A stretch of 64,000 bases of DNA from Cutibacterium granulosum (GTDB taxonomy: Bacteria > Actinomycetota > Actinomycetes > Propionibacteriales > Propionibacteriaceae): contig NZ_LT906441.1 in assembly GCF_900186975.1 (NCBI RefSeq), positions 1,674,001 to 1,738,000 on the forward strand. The letters are read 5' to 3'. Under the pieces are notes generated by a model that made no database searches, had not been told where the DNA came from, and saw only the letters and a program-made list of their open reading frames with translations. The position numbers were made by a program, and so were the translations under genes. Below, piece by piece: positions 28,261 to 36,869 of the stretch; positions within the stretch are counted from its first letter, which is position 1; every line of letters begins with the position of its first letter.

Positions 28261-28290
28261 GACATTCATGAAACCAGAAGGGGTGAGACA
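28261..28290 (-). promoter_or_regulatory. Putative damage-type promoter of adnAB-nudC (TGTCTCAC element)
   Basis: Read on the minus strand, TGTCTCAC (28290-28283) is followed by 9 bases, TTTCAT (28273-28268), then 7 bases to the adnA ATG. The same octamer and following CCC occur at both uvrD2 and recC, and nowhere else that I noticed in the window. The TTTCAT box is a poor TAnnnT. No ribosome site precedes the ATG, so a leaderless transcript is likely. The link to PafBC-type damage regulation is inferred. Confidence 0.5.
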
Positions 28291-28448
28291 TTTTTTGCAG
28301 CACTCTGGTACGTTCGCCAGAGTCGCCGGTGAAACTGACTCAGCCCAACTCACGTTCTACACTGTGTCCGTCACCCACAATTCGTCATCCAGGCGCACGC
28401 AGGGCCAACCACTGGTTCCCCCGACCGTTGCCGTGCAAGGAGGAGAAC

Positions 28449-29297
28449 ATGCCCATGCCACAGGACGACGATCCTCGGCATGACACCCGTGAGCGTCTGT
28501 ACCGCGGGGCGGCGGTGCCCGATGACGCGAGAATCGGTCTGGCGACCGACATTGGCCTGCGGCACGCCACGAACCAGGACTATGCAGGCATCGACTTCGC
28601 CCCCTCCGGCCCCTACTGGGTGGTTGTCGTGGCGGACGGGGTCTCCTCCACCCCGGGTGCCGAACGCGCCTCGCACATCGCTGCGACGACGATCTGTCAG
28701 CACCTCACCGACGCCCTGGGCGACGGCCTTCCCACCGGCGACGATGCGACGATTGCCCTGTTCACCGGTGCCTTCGACCTGGCCCACGAACGCATCGTCA
28801 CCAGTGACGGTGAGCCCGTGGGAGCCTGCACCGTGGCCGCGGCGATACACGGCCCCTCGCGCGTGGTGGTGGCCAACATCGGAGACACTCGGGCGTTCTG
28901 GTTTCCCGGCGACGGCAAGGCAGTTCGACTCACCACCGACGATTCCGTGGCCCAGATGCAGATAGAGATGGGTGTACCGCGGGATCGTGCCGAGCATGGT
29001 GCCGGGGCACACGCCATCACCAAGTGGATCGGGGCACGGGCCACCGACATCACCCCACGTGTCGTCGCCTACGAACCCACCAGGTCGGGATGGTTGCTGC
29101 TGTGCAGTGACGGGGTGTGGAACTATGCCGCAGACCCTGCCGATCTGGCAGCCCTGGTGAGCCACATCGACCAGCATGGCACCGGGCCACATCAGGACGC
29201 CCAGACGATTGCCGAGGGGCTCGTCCGTCATGCCCTCTCCTGTGGCGGTCACGACAATGCGACAGTGGCCTGCGTCCATCTCACCGACGAATCCTGA
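28449..29297 (+). CDS. PP2C-family serine/threonine protein phosphatase
   Basis: A 282-residue soluble phosphatase. PPM motifs in order: DIGLRHATNQDYAGI, VVVVADGVSSTPGA (metal Asp and Gly), VVVANIGDTRAFWF, LLLCSDGVWNY (metal Asp) and the final GGHDNATVACV (metal Asp/Asn). It has no membrane segment or extra domain, so it resembles the stand-alone PstP-catalytic-domain type rather than the membrane form. It would remove phosphate from Ser/Thr of kinase substrates. A near-perfect AAGGAGGAG stands just before ATG 28449. It is divergent from adnA; no kinase gene lies in the window, so the partner is unknown. Confidence 0.9.
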   Translation: MPMPQDDDPRHDTRERLYRGAAVPDDARIGLATDIGLRHATNQDYAGIDFAPSGPYWVVVVADGVSSTPGAERASHIAATTICQHLTDALGDGLPTGDDATIALFTGAFDLAHERIVTSDGEPVGACTVAAAIHGPSRVVVANIGDTRAFWFPGDGKAVRLTTDDSVAQMQIEMGVPRDRAEHGAGAHAITKWIGARATDITPRVVAYEPTRSGWLLLCSDGVWNYAADPADLAALVSHIDQHGTGPHQDAQTIAEGLVRHALSCGGHDNATVACVHLTDES

Positions 29298-29448
29298 AGC
29301 ACACTCCGGTGATGCTCCCGCCGTCTGGAGAACCCTGCCCCCGTGCGAACCCTGTCCCGGCCAGGATGGCCTCGCCCCACCGTGGCTGAGCTGCTGCGCC
29401 ATGAGCGCGATTTTCCCGGTCGCCCGTGAGTGCGACTAGGTTGTAGGC

Positions 29449-29676
29449 ATGGAGATCAAGATTGGTATCACTGACATGCCCCACGAGATCGTCGTGGACG
29501 TCGAGCAGACCCCCGAGGAGATCGAGGCACAGCTGCGTGCTGCACTGGCCGAGGAGCACGGGGTGTTCGCCCTTGCCGGTTCCAAGGGTCGCCGGGTCCT
29601 GATTCCGTCGCGGTCCATCGGCTATGTCGATCTGGGCGAGGCCAATCCCCACAAGGTCGGGTTCGGCACACTGTGA
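29449..29676 (+). CDS. DUF3107 domain small protein (Rv3208A/TB9.4-type)
   Basis: A 75-residue acidic protein that begins MEIKIGITDMPHEIVVDVEQ and ends in the conserved IPSRSIGYVDLGEANPHKVG followed by GFGTL. This is the full-length DUF3107 family, found throughout actinobacteria and of unknown function. It has no membrane segment. The neighbours (ferritin-like gene and DEAD-box helicase downstream) match the Rv3208A-Rv3211 order of M. tuberculosis. The ribosome site before ATG 29449 is weak (TAGG). Confidence 0.9.
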   Translation: MEIKIGITDMPHEIVVDVEQTPEEIEAQLRAALAEEHGVFALAGSKGRRVLIPSRSIGYVDLGEANPHKVGFGTL

Positions 29677-29747
29677 CCACGGTGGTCAGGGCTGGTGCGC
29701 CAGCACCTGTTCGGTGAGTCCACGGTCGATGTGCTCGCCGGTGGCGA

Positions 29748-30542
29748 TCACGGCTCCAGTCCAAGATCGGCAAGCCGGTCGTCATTCCTGTGCAGCACAT
29801 CGGCCATGATCTCGTTGACGGCGTTGATGTCATCGTCGTCCTGGTCCCGGCCGGTGAGCGCAACGGTGAGATCTTGTTCGACGGCTGCCAGACGTTGCGC
29901 CACCGACAGCACCTCACCCACATAGCGTCGGGCGAAGACCGAGGCCTCGGCACGTATCCCGCTGCCGAGGGTTTCCTCGTCGTCACGATCCTCACCGGAG
30001 TCCGGCGAGGAGCCCTCGTGCCGATCCGTCTGGTCCATCTGTACGGGGCTGGTGACGTCCTGGGAATCAGCGTGGCGATCCGTTCCCTGGGTGTCGGCGT
30101 CAAGGATCCTGCGCAGTGTGGCGTCCAACCGGGCCCTGCGCCCCTCGGCATGGGCGAAGAACTGTGCCCAAGTGGACTCCGGGGGTTGCATGAGGGGATC
30201 GATGCGATCGGCCACCTGGGTCATGAAGTCGCGCTGCAGCCCGAAGAGGATGTGGTCTCGCAGCAAGGCCTGGACCCACGTCGTCGTTGGGACGTAGCTG
30301 ACGACCGAGGAGATCATCGGCTCCACACGACGCAGACCACCGATCTCATCGACCTGTGGACGAGCCTCGTCCAGCACCTCACACAGTTGTTTGGCACGAT
30401 CGGCGATGAGGAAACGGTCGGCGAGGGCTGGGCACAGTTCCATTGCCGAGACCACGGAACCCAACTGGGTCAGCGCACTGGAACAGACGATGGACCAGAA
30501 CGTCGTTGCTGCCGCGTAAGGGGCGGTGTCGAAGCTTGCCAC
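29748..30542 (-). CDS. Ferritin-like / MiaE_2-type protein (Rv3210c-like), apparent loss of metal ligands
   Basis: A 264-residue helical protein. SAMELCPALADRFLIADRAK and TTWVQALLRDHILFGLQRDF are recognisable blocks of the actinobacterial ferritin-like family next to rhlE-type helicases. Relatives carry E..(ExxH) ligand motifs in the first helix pair; here the corresponding positions read ALTQLGSVV and AKQLCEVLD, so a di-iron site looks absent. A 45-residue acidic and polar insert (about residues 153-197, QGTDRHADSQDV onward) splits the second half. The function of the family is unproven. It is convergent with the DUF3107 gene. Confidence 0.65.
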   Translation of the reverse strand: MASFDTAPYAAATTFWSIVCSSALTQLGSVVSAMELCPALADRFLIADRAKQLCEVLDEARPQVDEIGGLRRVEPMISSVVSYVPTTTWVQALLRDHILFGLQRDFMTQVADRIDPLMQPPESTWAQFFAHAEGRRARLDATLRRILDADTQGTDRHADSQDVTSPVQMDQTDRHEGSSPDSGEDRDDEETLGSGIRAEASVFARRYVGEVLSVAQRLAAVEQDLTVALTGRDQDDDDINAVNEIMADVLHRNDDRLADLGLEP

Positions 30543-30804
30543 CCCTTCAGGCTAGGGCTCTGCGGCTCGGAACGGTAGAATCGCTCTCGGTGTGTTCGAT
30601 TGACAAGCCGTCAATACCACCCGAGGACATGAATTCGCACGCGGATAACACCCTGCGAGTCCCGTCCTCTCCCGGACACCAAACCCTCACCGGGTGCTGT
30701 CCATGCACGACATCGGGCCTTGACGGGCCTGCACACATCCCGGGCCAACCGGCCCGCGCACGACACAGGACCTTGGCGGGTCCACGCACGAAGAGGCCAC
30801 GACA
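30543..30804. promoter_or_regulatory. Upstream region of the DEAD-box helicase gene
   Basis: 262 bp between the divergent ferritin-like gene and the helicase gene. It contains a perfect inverted repeat, ATTGAC-5-GTCAAT (30599-30615), whose left arm also supplies a TTGACA -35-like hexamer; no good -10 follows at 16-18 bases. The remaining roughly 190 bp up to the helicase would be a long leader, as is common for RNA helicases under cold or autogenous control. That control is inferred. Confidence 0.35.
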
Positions 30805-32688
30805 CTGACCACGAACAACACTTCAGAAAACCAGACATTCGCCGACCTGGGGGTTCGAGCCGACATCTGTGAGGGGCTGGCAGACGCCGGTATCACCTCG
30901 CCCTTCCCCATTCAGGCGATGAGCATCCCCATCGCCATCAGCGGCACCGATCTCATCGGTCAGGCTCGCACCGGCACGGGCAAGACACTGGCCTTCGGCG
31001 TGTCTGCCCTGCAACGCATCGTCCTGCCCGGTGACGAGGGCTGGACGCAGTCGGGCAGCCGTCTGCCCCAGGCCCTGGTGATGTGCCCCACGCGCGAGCT
31101 CGCCCTCCAGGTCTCCCGCGACATCGACACGGCGGCTCGCGTGCGTGGCGCCCGGGTGCTCACCGTCTACGGTGGCGTCGGTTACGACTCCCAGATCGAC
31201 GCGCTGAAACGCGGGGTCGACGTCGTCGTCGGCACCCCGGGCCGCCTGCTGGACCTCGTCGGTCGCAGGGATCTCAACCTCACCAGCTGCTCGATCGTCG
31301 TGCTGGACGAGGCCGACGAGATGCTGGATCTCGGTTTCCTTCCCGACGTGGAGAAACTGCTCGGCCACTGCCCCACCAGCCGCCAGACGATGCTGTTCTC
31401 GGCCACCATGCCGGCAGCGATCATGTCCCTGGCCCGCGCCCAGCTCAACCATCCGGTGCACATCCGGGCGGAGGGGGCCGACTCCCAGGCGACGGTGCCA
31501 CAGACCACCCAGTACGTCTACCAGGCGCATCCACTCGACAAGATCGAGATCATCTCGCGACTGTTGCAGTCCTCCGAGGTCGAGAAGACGATCATCTTCT
31601 GTCGCACCAAGCGGGCCTGCCAGCGTCTGGCCGACGATCTCGCCGACCGGGGGTTCCCGGCCCGTGCCATTCACGGTGACCTCAACCAGGTGGCTCGGGA
31701 AAGGGCTCTCAAGGGGTTCCGCGAGGGGCGGGCGAAGGTCTTGGTGGCCACCGACGTGGCGGCCCGCGGAATCGACGTCACCGGCGTCTCGCACGTCGTC
31801 AACCACGAGTGCCCGGACGACGAGAAGACCTACGTGCACCGGATCGGACGTACCGGACGCGCCGGCGCCAAGGGCATTGCGGTCACCCTAGTGGACTGGC
31901 CCGACCTCACCCGCTGGAAGCTCATCAACAAGGCTCTGGGGCTGGGTATCGATGAGCCGGTGGAGACGTACTCCACCTCCACGCACCTCTTCAGTGACCT
32001 CGCCATTCCCGAGGACGCCACTGGCCGCCTGCCCGGTGCCGAACCGAGGCATTCCCGCGACGAGAGCCATACCCGAGGACGCCGTCGCGAGGGGCCGAAG
32101 ACACGGGGTACGAAGAACCGACCCAAGCGTCAGCGCACACGCCGCCGCAACGGCGTGGTGGTGCAACGGGACGCCGAGGCCGCCGGGACGGCTCCAGCAG
32201 CCTCGGCGAGTTCGCGGCCCCGCAGAACCGGCAGCGACGTCCAGGCTCCCACAACCCGTTCCCGAGCCGGTGAGACTGCTGAGTCAAGGGCCGTCACCGA
32301 TCCGGCCCGGGCGTCCTCCGCCACCAAGCAACACCCCACCACGTCCACCAGGACCACGCCCGCCGCCGGTTCCCGTGCCGCTGGAGCCGGGAGGACCAGG
32401 CGTCGTCGAGCCCGCGGGACCGACCACCGTCGCCCCCGCCATGAGCCCCAGAGGCGCACTCGACGTGTCGATTCCGAGCAGCACACCTCGGCTCCCCACC
32501 CCGCCTCCAGCACGTCAGGTCATGCGAGTGGCACCGACCGGAAATCTGCACGTACCGGCTCTCGACCGACGAGACGATCCACCCGGGCACGATCCTCGGC
32601 AGCCAGCGCGTCGAACTCGAACCAGGACCGCGGCACCTCGGCGGACACTCGGCGCACCCGGCGGGCTCGTCGTCCCAGGGGCCACTGA
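30805..32688 (+). CDS. DEAD-box ATP-dependent RNA helicase (RhlE/CshA/DeaD-like) with basic tail, probable CTG start
   Basis: About 627 residues. The Q motif (TFADLGV and SPFPIQAMSIP), motif I ARTGTGKTLAF, Ia PTRELALQV, GG, TPGRL, motif II DEADEML, motif III SAT, then IIFCRTKRACQ, VATDVAARGIDV and HRIGRTGRAG are all present. After about residue 410 the tail is Arg/Ser/Thr-rich and disordered, probably RNA-binding. The in-frame stretch from the stop at 30721-30723 to ATG 30919 has no ATG, GTG or TTG, yet encodes the Q motif. The only plausible initiator giving a typical N-terminus is CTG 30805, eight bases after AAGAGG. ATG 30919 would delete the Q motif. Confidence 0.85.
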   Translation: MTTNNTSENQTFADLGVRADICEGLADAGITSPFPIQAMSIPIAISGTDLIGQARTGTGKTLAFGVSALQRIVLPGDEGWTQSGSRLPQALVMCPTRELALQVSRDIDTAARVRGARVLTVYGGVGYDSQIDALKRGVDVVVGTPGRLLDLVGRRDLNLTSCSIVVLDEADEMLDLGFLPDVEKLLGHCPTSRQTMLFSATMPAAIMSLARAQLNHPVHIRAEGADSQATVPQTTQYVYQAHPLDKIEIISRLLQSSEVEKTIIFCRTKRACQRLADDLADRGFPARAIHGDLNQVARERALKGFREGRAKVLVATDVAARGIDVTGVSHVVNHECPDDEKTYVHRIGRTGRAGAKGIAVTLVDWPDLTRWKLINKALGLGIDEPVETYSTSTHLFSDLAIPEDATGRLPGAEPRHSRDESHTRGRRREGPKTRGTKNRPKRQRTRRRNGVVVQRDAEAAGTAPAASASSRPRRTGSDVQAPTTRSRAGETAESRAVTDPARASSATKQHPTTSTRTTPAAGSRAAGAGRTRRRRARGTDHRRPRHEPQRRTRRVDSEQHTSAPHPASSTSGHASGTDRKSARTGSRPTRRSTRARSSAASASNSNQDRGTSADTRRTRRARRPRGH

Positions 32689-33083
32689 TCGACCAAGTAC
32701 TCCTCCTGCGCCCAGGCACTCGTCCTGCGCAGGGGTCAGCTTGTCGCTGGTTGCCTGCGCAGGGCGGTCTGGCGCTCACCGAGGCAGTGGTGCCCCTTGT
32801 CACATGGCCGATAGGCCCTCACATGATCGATGGGCCGCTGCCCGGCACCGATAGTGGTGTGACCGCCCGTCGCCAATGGTTGCTGCGGCTAGGCCCTGCG
32901 CCGACTCCAGTGTTCTGCGATCCAGTCGCCTGCGACCCGGTGCTCTGCGACGGTTTCGGGCCATTCCGGCAATCAACGCACCGCCGGCATCGACGCGGCC
33001 TGACTGACGCGTCAGAGCGTGTCCGAGCCTGGCCCCCGCCGTGGCAAGCTGACCTCAGCGAGCCAGCTCCCTGGTGAGCCGGC
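32689..33083. repeat. Intergenic spacer with CCTGCGCAGG palindromes and CTGCGA repeats
   Basis: A 395 bp spacer between convergent helicase and trpS genes with no supportable gene. It holds two copies of the 10 bp palindrome CCTGCGCAGG exactly 30 bp apart (32724-32733, 32754-32763), with a degenerate third at 32704. Two and a half copies of a 15 bp unit that starts CTGCGA lie at 32915-32953. A 12 bp palindrome, CTGACGCGTCAG, lies at 33004-33015. No T-tailed terminator is evident. Confidence 0.6.
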
Positions 33084-34172
33084 TCAGTAGACCATCCTCA
33101 TGGCCTCGCGCACCTCGCCCAAGGTCTGGTCGGCGACGGCGCTGGCCCGCTCATTGCCCTCATGCAGCACGCGGCGCAGATACGTCTTGTCGCTGACGAG
33201 CTCGGCTCGCCGGGCACGGATCGGCGCGAAGTACTCGTTGAGGGACTCGGTGAGTCGTTTCTTGAGGGTGCCCGATCCGCCGTCACCGATCTGTTCGGCG
33301 ATGTCCGCCGGATCGGCGTCCTCGCACAGCGCGGTGAGCAGCAGCAGGTTGGACACCTCGGGACGATTCTGTGGGTCGAAGGTGATGTGCCGATCGGCAT
33401 CGGTCTTGGCTTTCTTGATGAGTTTGGCCGTCTCGTCGGCACTCATCCCGAGCTCGATGGTGTTGCCACGTGACTTGCTCATCTTGGTGCCGTCGAGGCC
33501 CAGGACGTGCGGGGTGGCCGACAGCAGCGCCTCCGGCTCGGGGAACACCGGTTGCTCCGCGTCGACGCGTCCGTAGCGCTCGTCGAACCTGCGGGCGATG
33601 AGGCGAGTCACCTCGATGTGAGGCAGCTGGTCGACCCCCACCGGCACCACATTTGCCTTGCAGAACAGGATGTCGGCGGCCTGATGAACCGGGAAGGTGA
33701 GCATGAGCCCGGACATCGGGCGGTCGGAATTGGCCAACTCGTCCTTGACGGTGGGGTTGCGGCGCAGCTCGGAATCGGTGACCAGTGACAGGAAGGGAAG
33801 CAGCAGCTGGTTGAGGCTGGGCAGTGCGGAGTGGGTGAAGATCGTCGTGCGCTGCGGGTCGATGCCGACTGCCAGGTAGTCGGCCAGGCCGGACAGGACG
33901 TTCTCCTGGATTGCACCCACGCCGTCCCGGTCATAGATCACCTGGTAGTCGGCAATGACGAGGTAGGAGTCCAGGCCCATGTTCTGCAGCCGGACGCGGT
34001 TCACCAAGGAGCCGAAGTAGTGACCGATGTGCAGCTTGCCGGTGGGACGATCCCCGGTGAGGACTCGCCAGCGATCCGGATGCACGGCAAGATCGGCCTC
34101 GACCTTGTCGCTACGCTGCTGGGAACGGGCCACGGTGGCCTCATGGGTCCCCACCGTCTCACGATCAGTCAT
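33084..34172 (-). CDS. trpS: Tryptophan--tRNA ligase
   Basis: A 362-residue class Ic aminoacyl-tRNA synthetase charging tRNA-Trp. The HIGH signature is in GDRPTGKLHIGHYFGS (about residues 40-55) and KMSKS in LDGTKMSKSRGNTIELG (about 230). VPVGVDQLPHIEVTR is the conserved ATP/tryptophan-site block. The about 30-residue N-terminal extension before the HIGH region and the overall length suit the longer bacterial TrpRS branch. ATG 34172 follows AAAGGA at 4-base spacing. Only one trpS is visible in the window, so whether this is the sole or an alternative (antibiotic-resistant-type) copy cannot be judged. Confidence 0.95.
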   Translation of the reverse strand: MTDRETVGTHEATVARSQQRSDKVEADLAVHPDRWRVLTGDRPTGKLHIGHYFGSLVNRVRLQNMGLDSYLVIADYQVIYDRDGVGAIQENVLSGLADYLAVGIDPQRTTIFTHSALPSLNQLLLPFLSLVTDSELRRNPTVKDELANSDRPMSGLMLTFPVHQAADILFCKANVVPVGVDQLPHIEVTRLIARRFDERYGRVDAEQPVFPEPEALLSATPHVLGLDGTKMSKSRGNTIELGMSADETAKLIKKAKTDADRHITFDPQNRPEVSNLLLLTALCEDADPADIAEQIGDGGSGTLKKRLTESLNEYFAPIRARRAELVSDKTYLRRVLHEGNERASAVADQTLGEVREAMRMVY

Positions 34173-34408
34173 GGTGTCCTTTCCTCGCCCCTCGTCCGAC
34201 GAGGATTCGACGCCGGTGGGGCGGTGTCACTCACATCGTGCGCCGGGCCAGGCACAGGGGCCGCCACGGCGTCGGTCATGGGCATGATCATAGCAGCGCG
34301 AGGTGCGTCACCCCGGGCACGTCGCCCGTGCGGCCCCAGGGTTGACGGCCGCAACAGTCCCCGTGGAGTTGCCCCGGTCCATCGGCGGCCCCGGCACCGC
34401 CCGGCGAG

Positions 34409-35263
34409 TCACCACATGAGGTGGCCGCCGCGCAGCTGCACACGGGTGCAGATCTCGCGGTAGGCGGTCTCCCGAGTGGTGTTGCACCCCAGCTCGTGAC
34501 CCTTCTTCCCCGTGCCGTGGTAGTCACTGGATCCGGTACGGATCAACCCCAGTCGACCGCCGAGGTCGAAGAGCATACGACGGACCTGGGCACCGTGTTC
34601 GTTGTGATCCACCTCAATGCCCTCCAGGCCATCAGCGGCTAGCCCGGCGATCCGCTCGGGGCTGAGCACTCGATCGGCGCCACGTGCCCACGGATGGGCC
34701 AGCACCGCCACCCCCTTGGCCTGCCGCACCAGGGTGATGGCGTCGGCCAGGTCGATCGAGTAGCGACGCACATAGGCCGGGCAGTCGTGTGAGAGCCACG
34801 TGGCAAAGGCCTCGTCGCGATCCTTGACGTATCCCTTGGCGATCATGGCATCGGCCACGTGCGGGCGTCCCAGGCTGTGGGCGGTGCCCGCATATCGCAT
34901 GACCTCCTCAACGGTGAGCGGCATGTCCAGGTCGGTGAGCTTCTGGCAGATGCGGTGCAGTCTGCCCAACCGTGACGCCCTGGTGCGTTCCAGTTCGGCA
35001 CCCAACTGCGCATCGTCGGGATGGCAGCCGTAGCCCAGCAGGTGGACGTCAACGTCCTTCTCTCGACAGGTGATCTCGATGCCCGGCAGCACCTTGACGC
35101 CGAATCGTCCACCGGCGGCATGGGCCTCCTCAAGGCCGTCGAAGGTGTCATGGTCCGTCAGGGAGATGACGTCCAGCCCGACCCCGGCCGCGCGCATGAC
35201 GAGCCGGGTCGGCGAGTCCGTGCCATCCGAGATGGAGGAATGGGTGTGCAGATCGATGAACAT
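34409..35263 (-). CDS. PHP-domain metal-dependent phosphoesterase (TrpH/YciV-like)
   Basis: A 284-residue protein with all four PHP motifs: IDLHTHSSISDG at the N-terminus, SLTDHDTFDG (about residue 35), PGIEITC (about 60) and AVLAHPWARG (about 188), plus GSSDYHGTGKKG near the end. An insertion domain (LGRPHVADAMIAKGY) is that of the COG0613 group, which includes nucleotide 3'-phosphatases and the 5'-3' RNA exonuclease RNase AM. The substrate of this copy is not known. It is probably cotranscribed ahead of trpS, 236 bp upstream of it on the same strand. Confidence 0.88.
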   Translation of the reverse strand: MFIDLHTHSSISDGTDSPTRLVMRAAGVGLDVISLTDHDTFDGLEEAHAAGGRFGVKVLPGIEITCREKDVDVHLLGYGCHPDDAQLGAELERTRASRLGRLHRICQKLTDLDMPLTVEEVMRYAGTAHSLGRPHVADAMIAKGYVKDRDEAFATWLSHDCPAYVRRYSIDLADAITLVRQAKGVAVLAHPWARGADRVLSPERIAGLAADGLEGIEVDHNEHGAQVRRMLFDLGGRLGLIRTGSSDYHGTGKKGHELGCNTTRETAYREICTRVQLRGGHLMW

Positions 35264-35601
35264 ATCAGCTTCCTAGCGCCGTCCTCGGGTTGCGAGTCAC
35301 CATCACCAACTCGGCAGGCCCCGGTGTGGTGGGGACGTCACTGGCAACGTGCCGCATGCTGGCACGTCCATTGTCCTCCCCAAGGGCAAGGCCATGACAG
35401 CTGTCTCGATTCTAGTCTCGGGATCGTGGTCGGGCGAGGTTTCCAGCGTTGTGTCCACGGCTCCTCGCCCCGCCGTGCCGCACCTCGCAGGCCACGCCCT
35501 GCACCAGGCCGGACCTGCGAATCCGGGTGGATCTTTCCGACCCCGCCGGGGCTGGACTGCAGATCTGGATCGATTTGGACGCTGTGACAAGAATGTATGT
35601 C
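35264..35601. promoter_or_regulatory. Divergent spacer PHP / DUF2505 genes with inverted repeat
   Basis: A 338 bp spacer. It holds a perfect inverted repeat, ACGTGCC-7-GGCACGT (35347-35367), about 85 bp upstream of the PHP gene start, which could be an operator. The rest is GC-rich with no confident gene; plus-strand frames running into the DUF2505 gene have no ribosome site. No -35/-10 pair was assigned. Confidence 0.35.
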
Positions 35602-36075
35602 ATGGATATCAACATGACTGCTGAGTACTCAGCAACCCCGGATCGCGTGATCGAGATGATGAGCGACCCGGACTGGTGGACCGATGTGTACCACCGCAAC
35701 AATGCCACCGTCTCCCATGCGCAGCGCACCGGGGATGACGTGTCCCTCGATGTGGCAACCCCCACCCCCAGCCAGGCACAGAAGTTCATCGGTGAGACCT
35801 TGCAGATGCACCACGACCTGGTGTGGGACGCTCCGGCCTCCGACGGCAGCCGCACGGCGACCATGACGATGAAGCGCGCCGGGGTGCCGGCCAAGGCCGA
35901 GGGCAGGATGCACGTTGCAGCGGGCGGGCCGGGAACGATCGTGACCTGCAATGGATCGTTCTCGATCTCCATCCCGCTGGCTGGCAAGAAGCTCGAGAAG
36001 AAGGCTGCCCCCTACGCCACTGCAGCCTTCAGGACCCAGCAGGAGGCAGGCGACGCCTGGCTGGCCTCGCACTGA
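35602..36075 (+). CDS. DUF2505 (SRPBCC/START-like) protein
   Basis: A 157-residue protein beginning MDINMTAEYSATPDRVIEMM and ending in AFRTQQEAGDAWLASH. The alternating strands, MTMKRAGVPAKAEGRM and the terminal helix fit the DUF2505 family of the Bet-v1/START-like fold, which usually forms a hydrophobic ligand pocket. No substrate is known. The start is uncertain: ATG 35602 or 35593, neither with a good ribosome site. It stands alone and is divergent from the PHP gene. Confidence 0.8.
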   Translation: MDINMTAEYSATPDRVIEMMSDPDWWTDVYHRNNATVSHAQRTGDDVSLDVATPTPSQAQKFIGETLQMHHDLVWDAPASDGSRTATMTMKRAGVPAKAEGRMHVAAGGPGTIVTCNGSFSISIPLAGKKLEKKAAPYATAAFRTQQEAGDAWLASH

Positions 36076-36380
36076 GAGTCCTTCGCCGCATGGCGGGGCA
36101 CCGTGGTGAATTCCTCCCGTGGCTGAGCGGTGACTGAACGGTGGCTGCACAGAGCTGGGCAGCGGGCCCGGCGGTGACGGACGCAACGTGACACTGATTG
36201 CGACGTGACGCTGCTGACGCCGTCCGGCAGCCCTGCCCGGCGGCGTCACGGCACTGCATGGCCTTGGCGGTGAGTGGTGCCTCCGGCGGGGTGCACGGCA
36301 AGGCGTCAGGGCTCTGCATGCCACGGCAGTCCAGTCGTGATCTCGATGGACGCCGGTCGTACCAGCCAGTGTGCCCGTGC
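36076..36380. other. Intergenic spacer, no feature recognised
   Basis: 305 bp between the convergent DUF2505 and DUF6912-like genes. It is GC-rich and contains several imperfect GCATG-containing words (for example CTCTGCATGCC near 36311) reminiscent of the spacer after recD. I found no gene, clear terminator or long repeat. Confidence 0.4.
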
Positions 36381-36869
36381 TCAGCCCCACGGGTCGGTGG
36401 TGGGATCTGGCAATTCCTCGGTGATGTCATGCCACAACATCTCGTGCTCGACGAGCAGGGACTGCACGAGCACGTCGTTCCAGGCGTCGTCGATGATCAT
36501 GCCGCGTACCGCCTCGGCGGCCTCGGCGGTCACGTCAAGGGTTTCGTCGCTGAACCACGCCGTGATCTGTTTGGGATCCAGCTGGGTGAGGGTCACTCCC
36601 CCATTGGCATGCTCCTCGTTGTCGCCCATGACCGACGGCGGCACATGGGCAACGAGCACCAGGCGTCGGCCGTACCGGGCAAGGCCTTGGACCGATGCGA
36701 TGATCATGGCTGCTCGTTCGGTCTGTTCCTCGTCACCGTCAACGTCGAGGATGGCGCGCAGCTCGTCGGTGACGGTGAAGGCTTGAACCTGCTCGGAGAC
36801 GTGCTGCACCATGGCTCGGGCCCCGGCTGCGCTGGCCGGGACGAACACTATTTCTGCTGGATCAGACAT
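36381..36869 (-). CDS. DUF6912-like conserved actinobacterial protein
   Basis: A 162-residue soluble protein. The layout EIVFVPASAAGARAMV, then EEQTERAAMIIASVQ, RRLVLVAHVPPSV and a C-terminal DVTAEAAEAVRG matches what I recall of the DUF6912 family (short strand, regulatory-like helix, then a domain with valine-rich strands). The function is unknown. The start is fixed by GGAGG four bases before ATG 36869. Its context near an Rv3235-family gene and secA parallels the mycobacterial Rv3235-Rv3240c neighbourhood. Confidence 0.65.
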   Translation of the reverse strand: MSDPAEIVFVPASAAGARAMVQHVSEQVQAFTVTDELRAILDVDGDEEQTERAAMIIASVQGLARYGRRLVLVAHVPPSVMGDNEEHANGGVTLTQLDPKQITAWFSDETLDVTAEAAEAVRGMIIDDAWNDVLVQSLLVEHEMLWHDITEELPDPTTDPWG

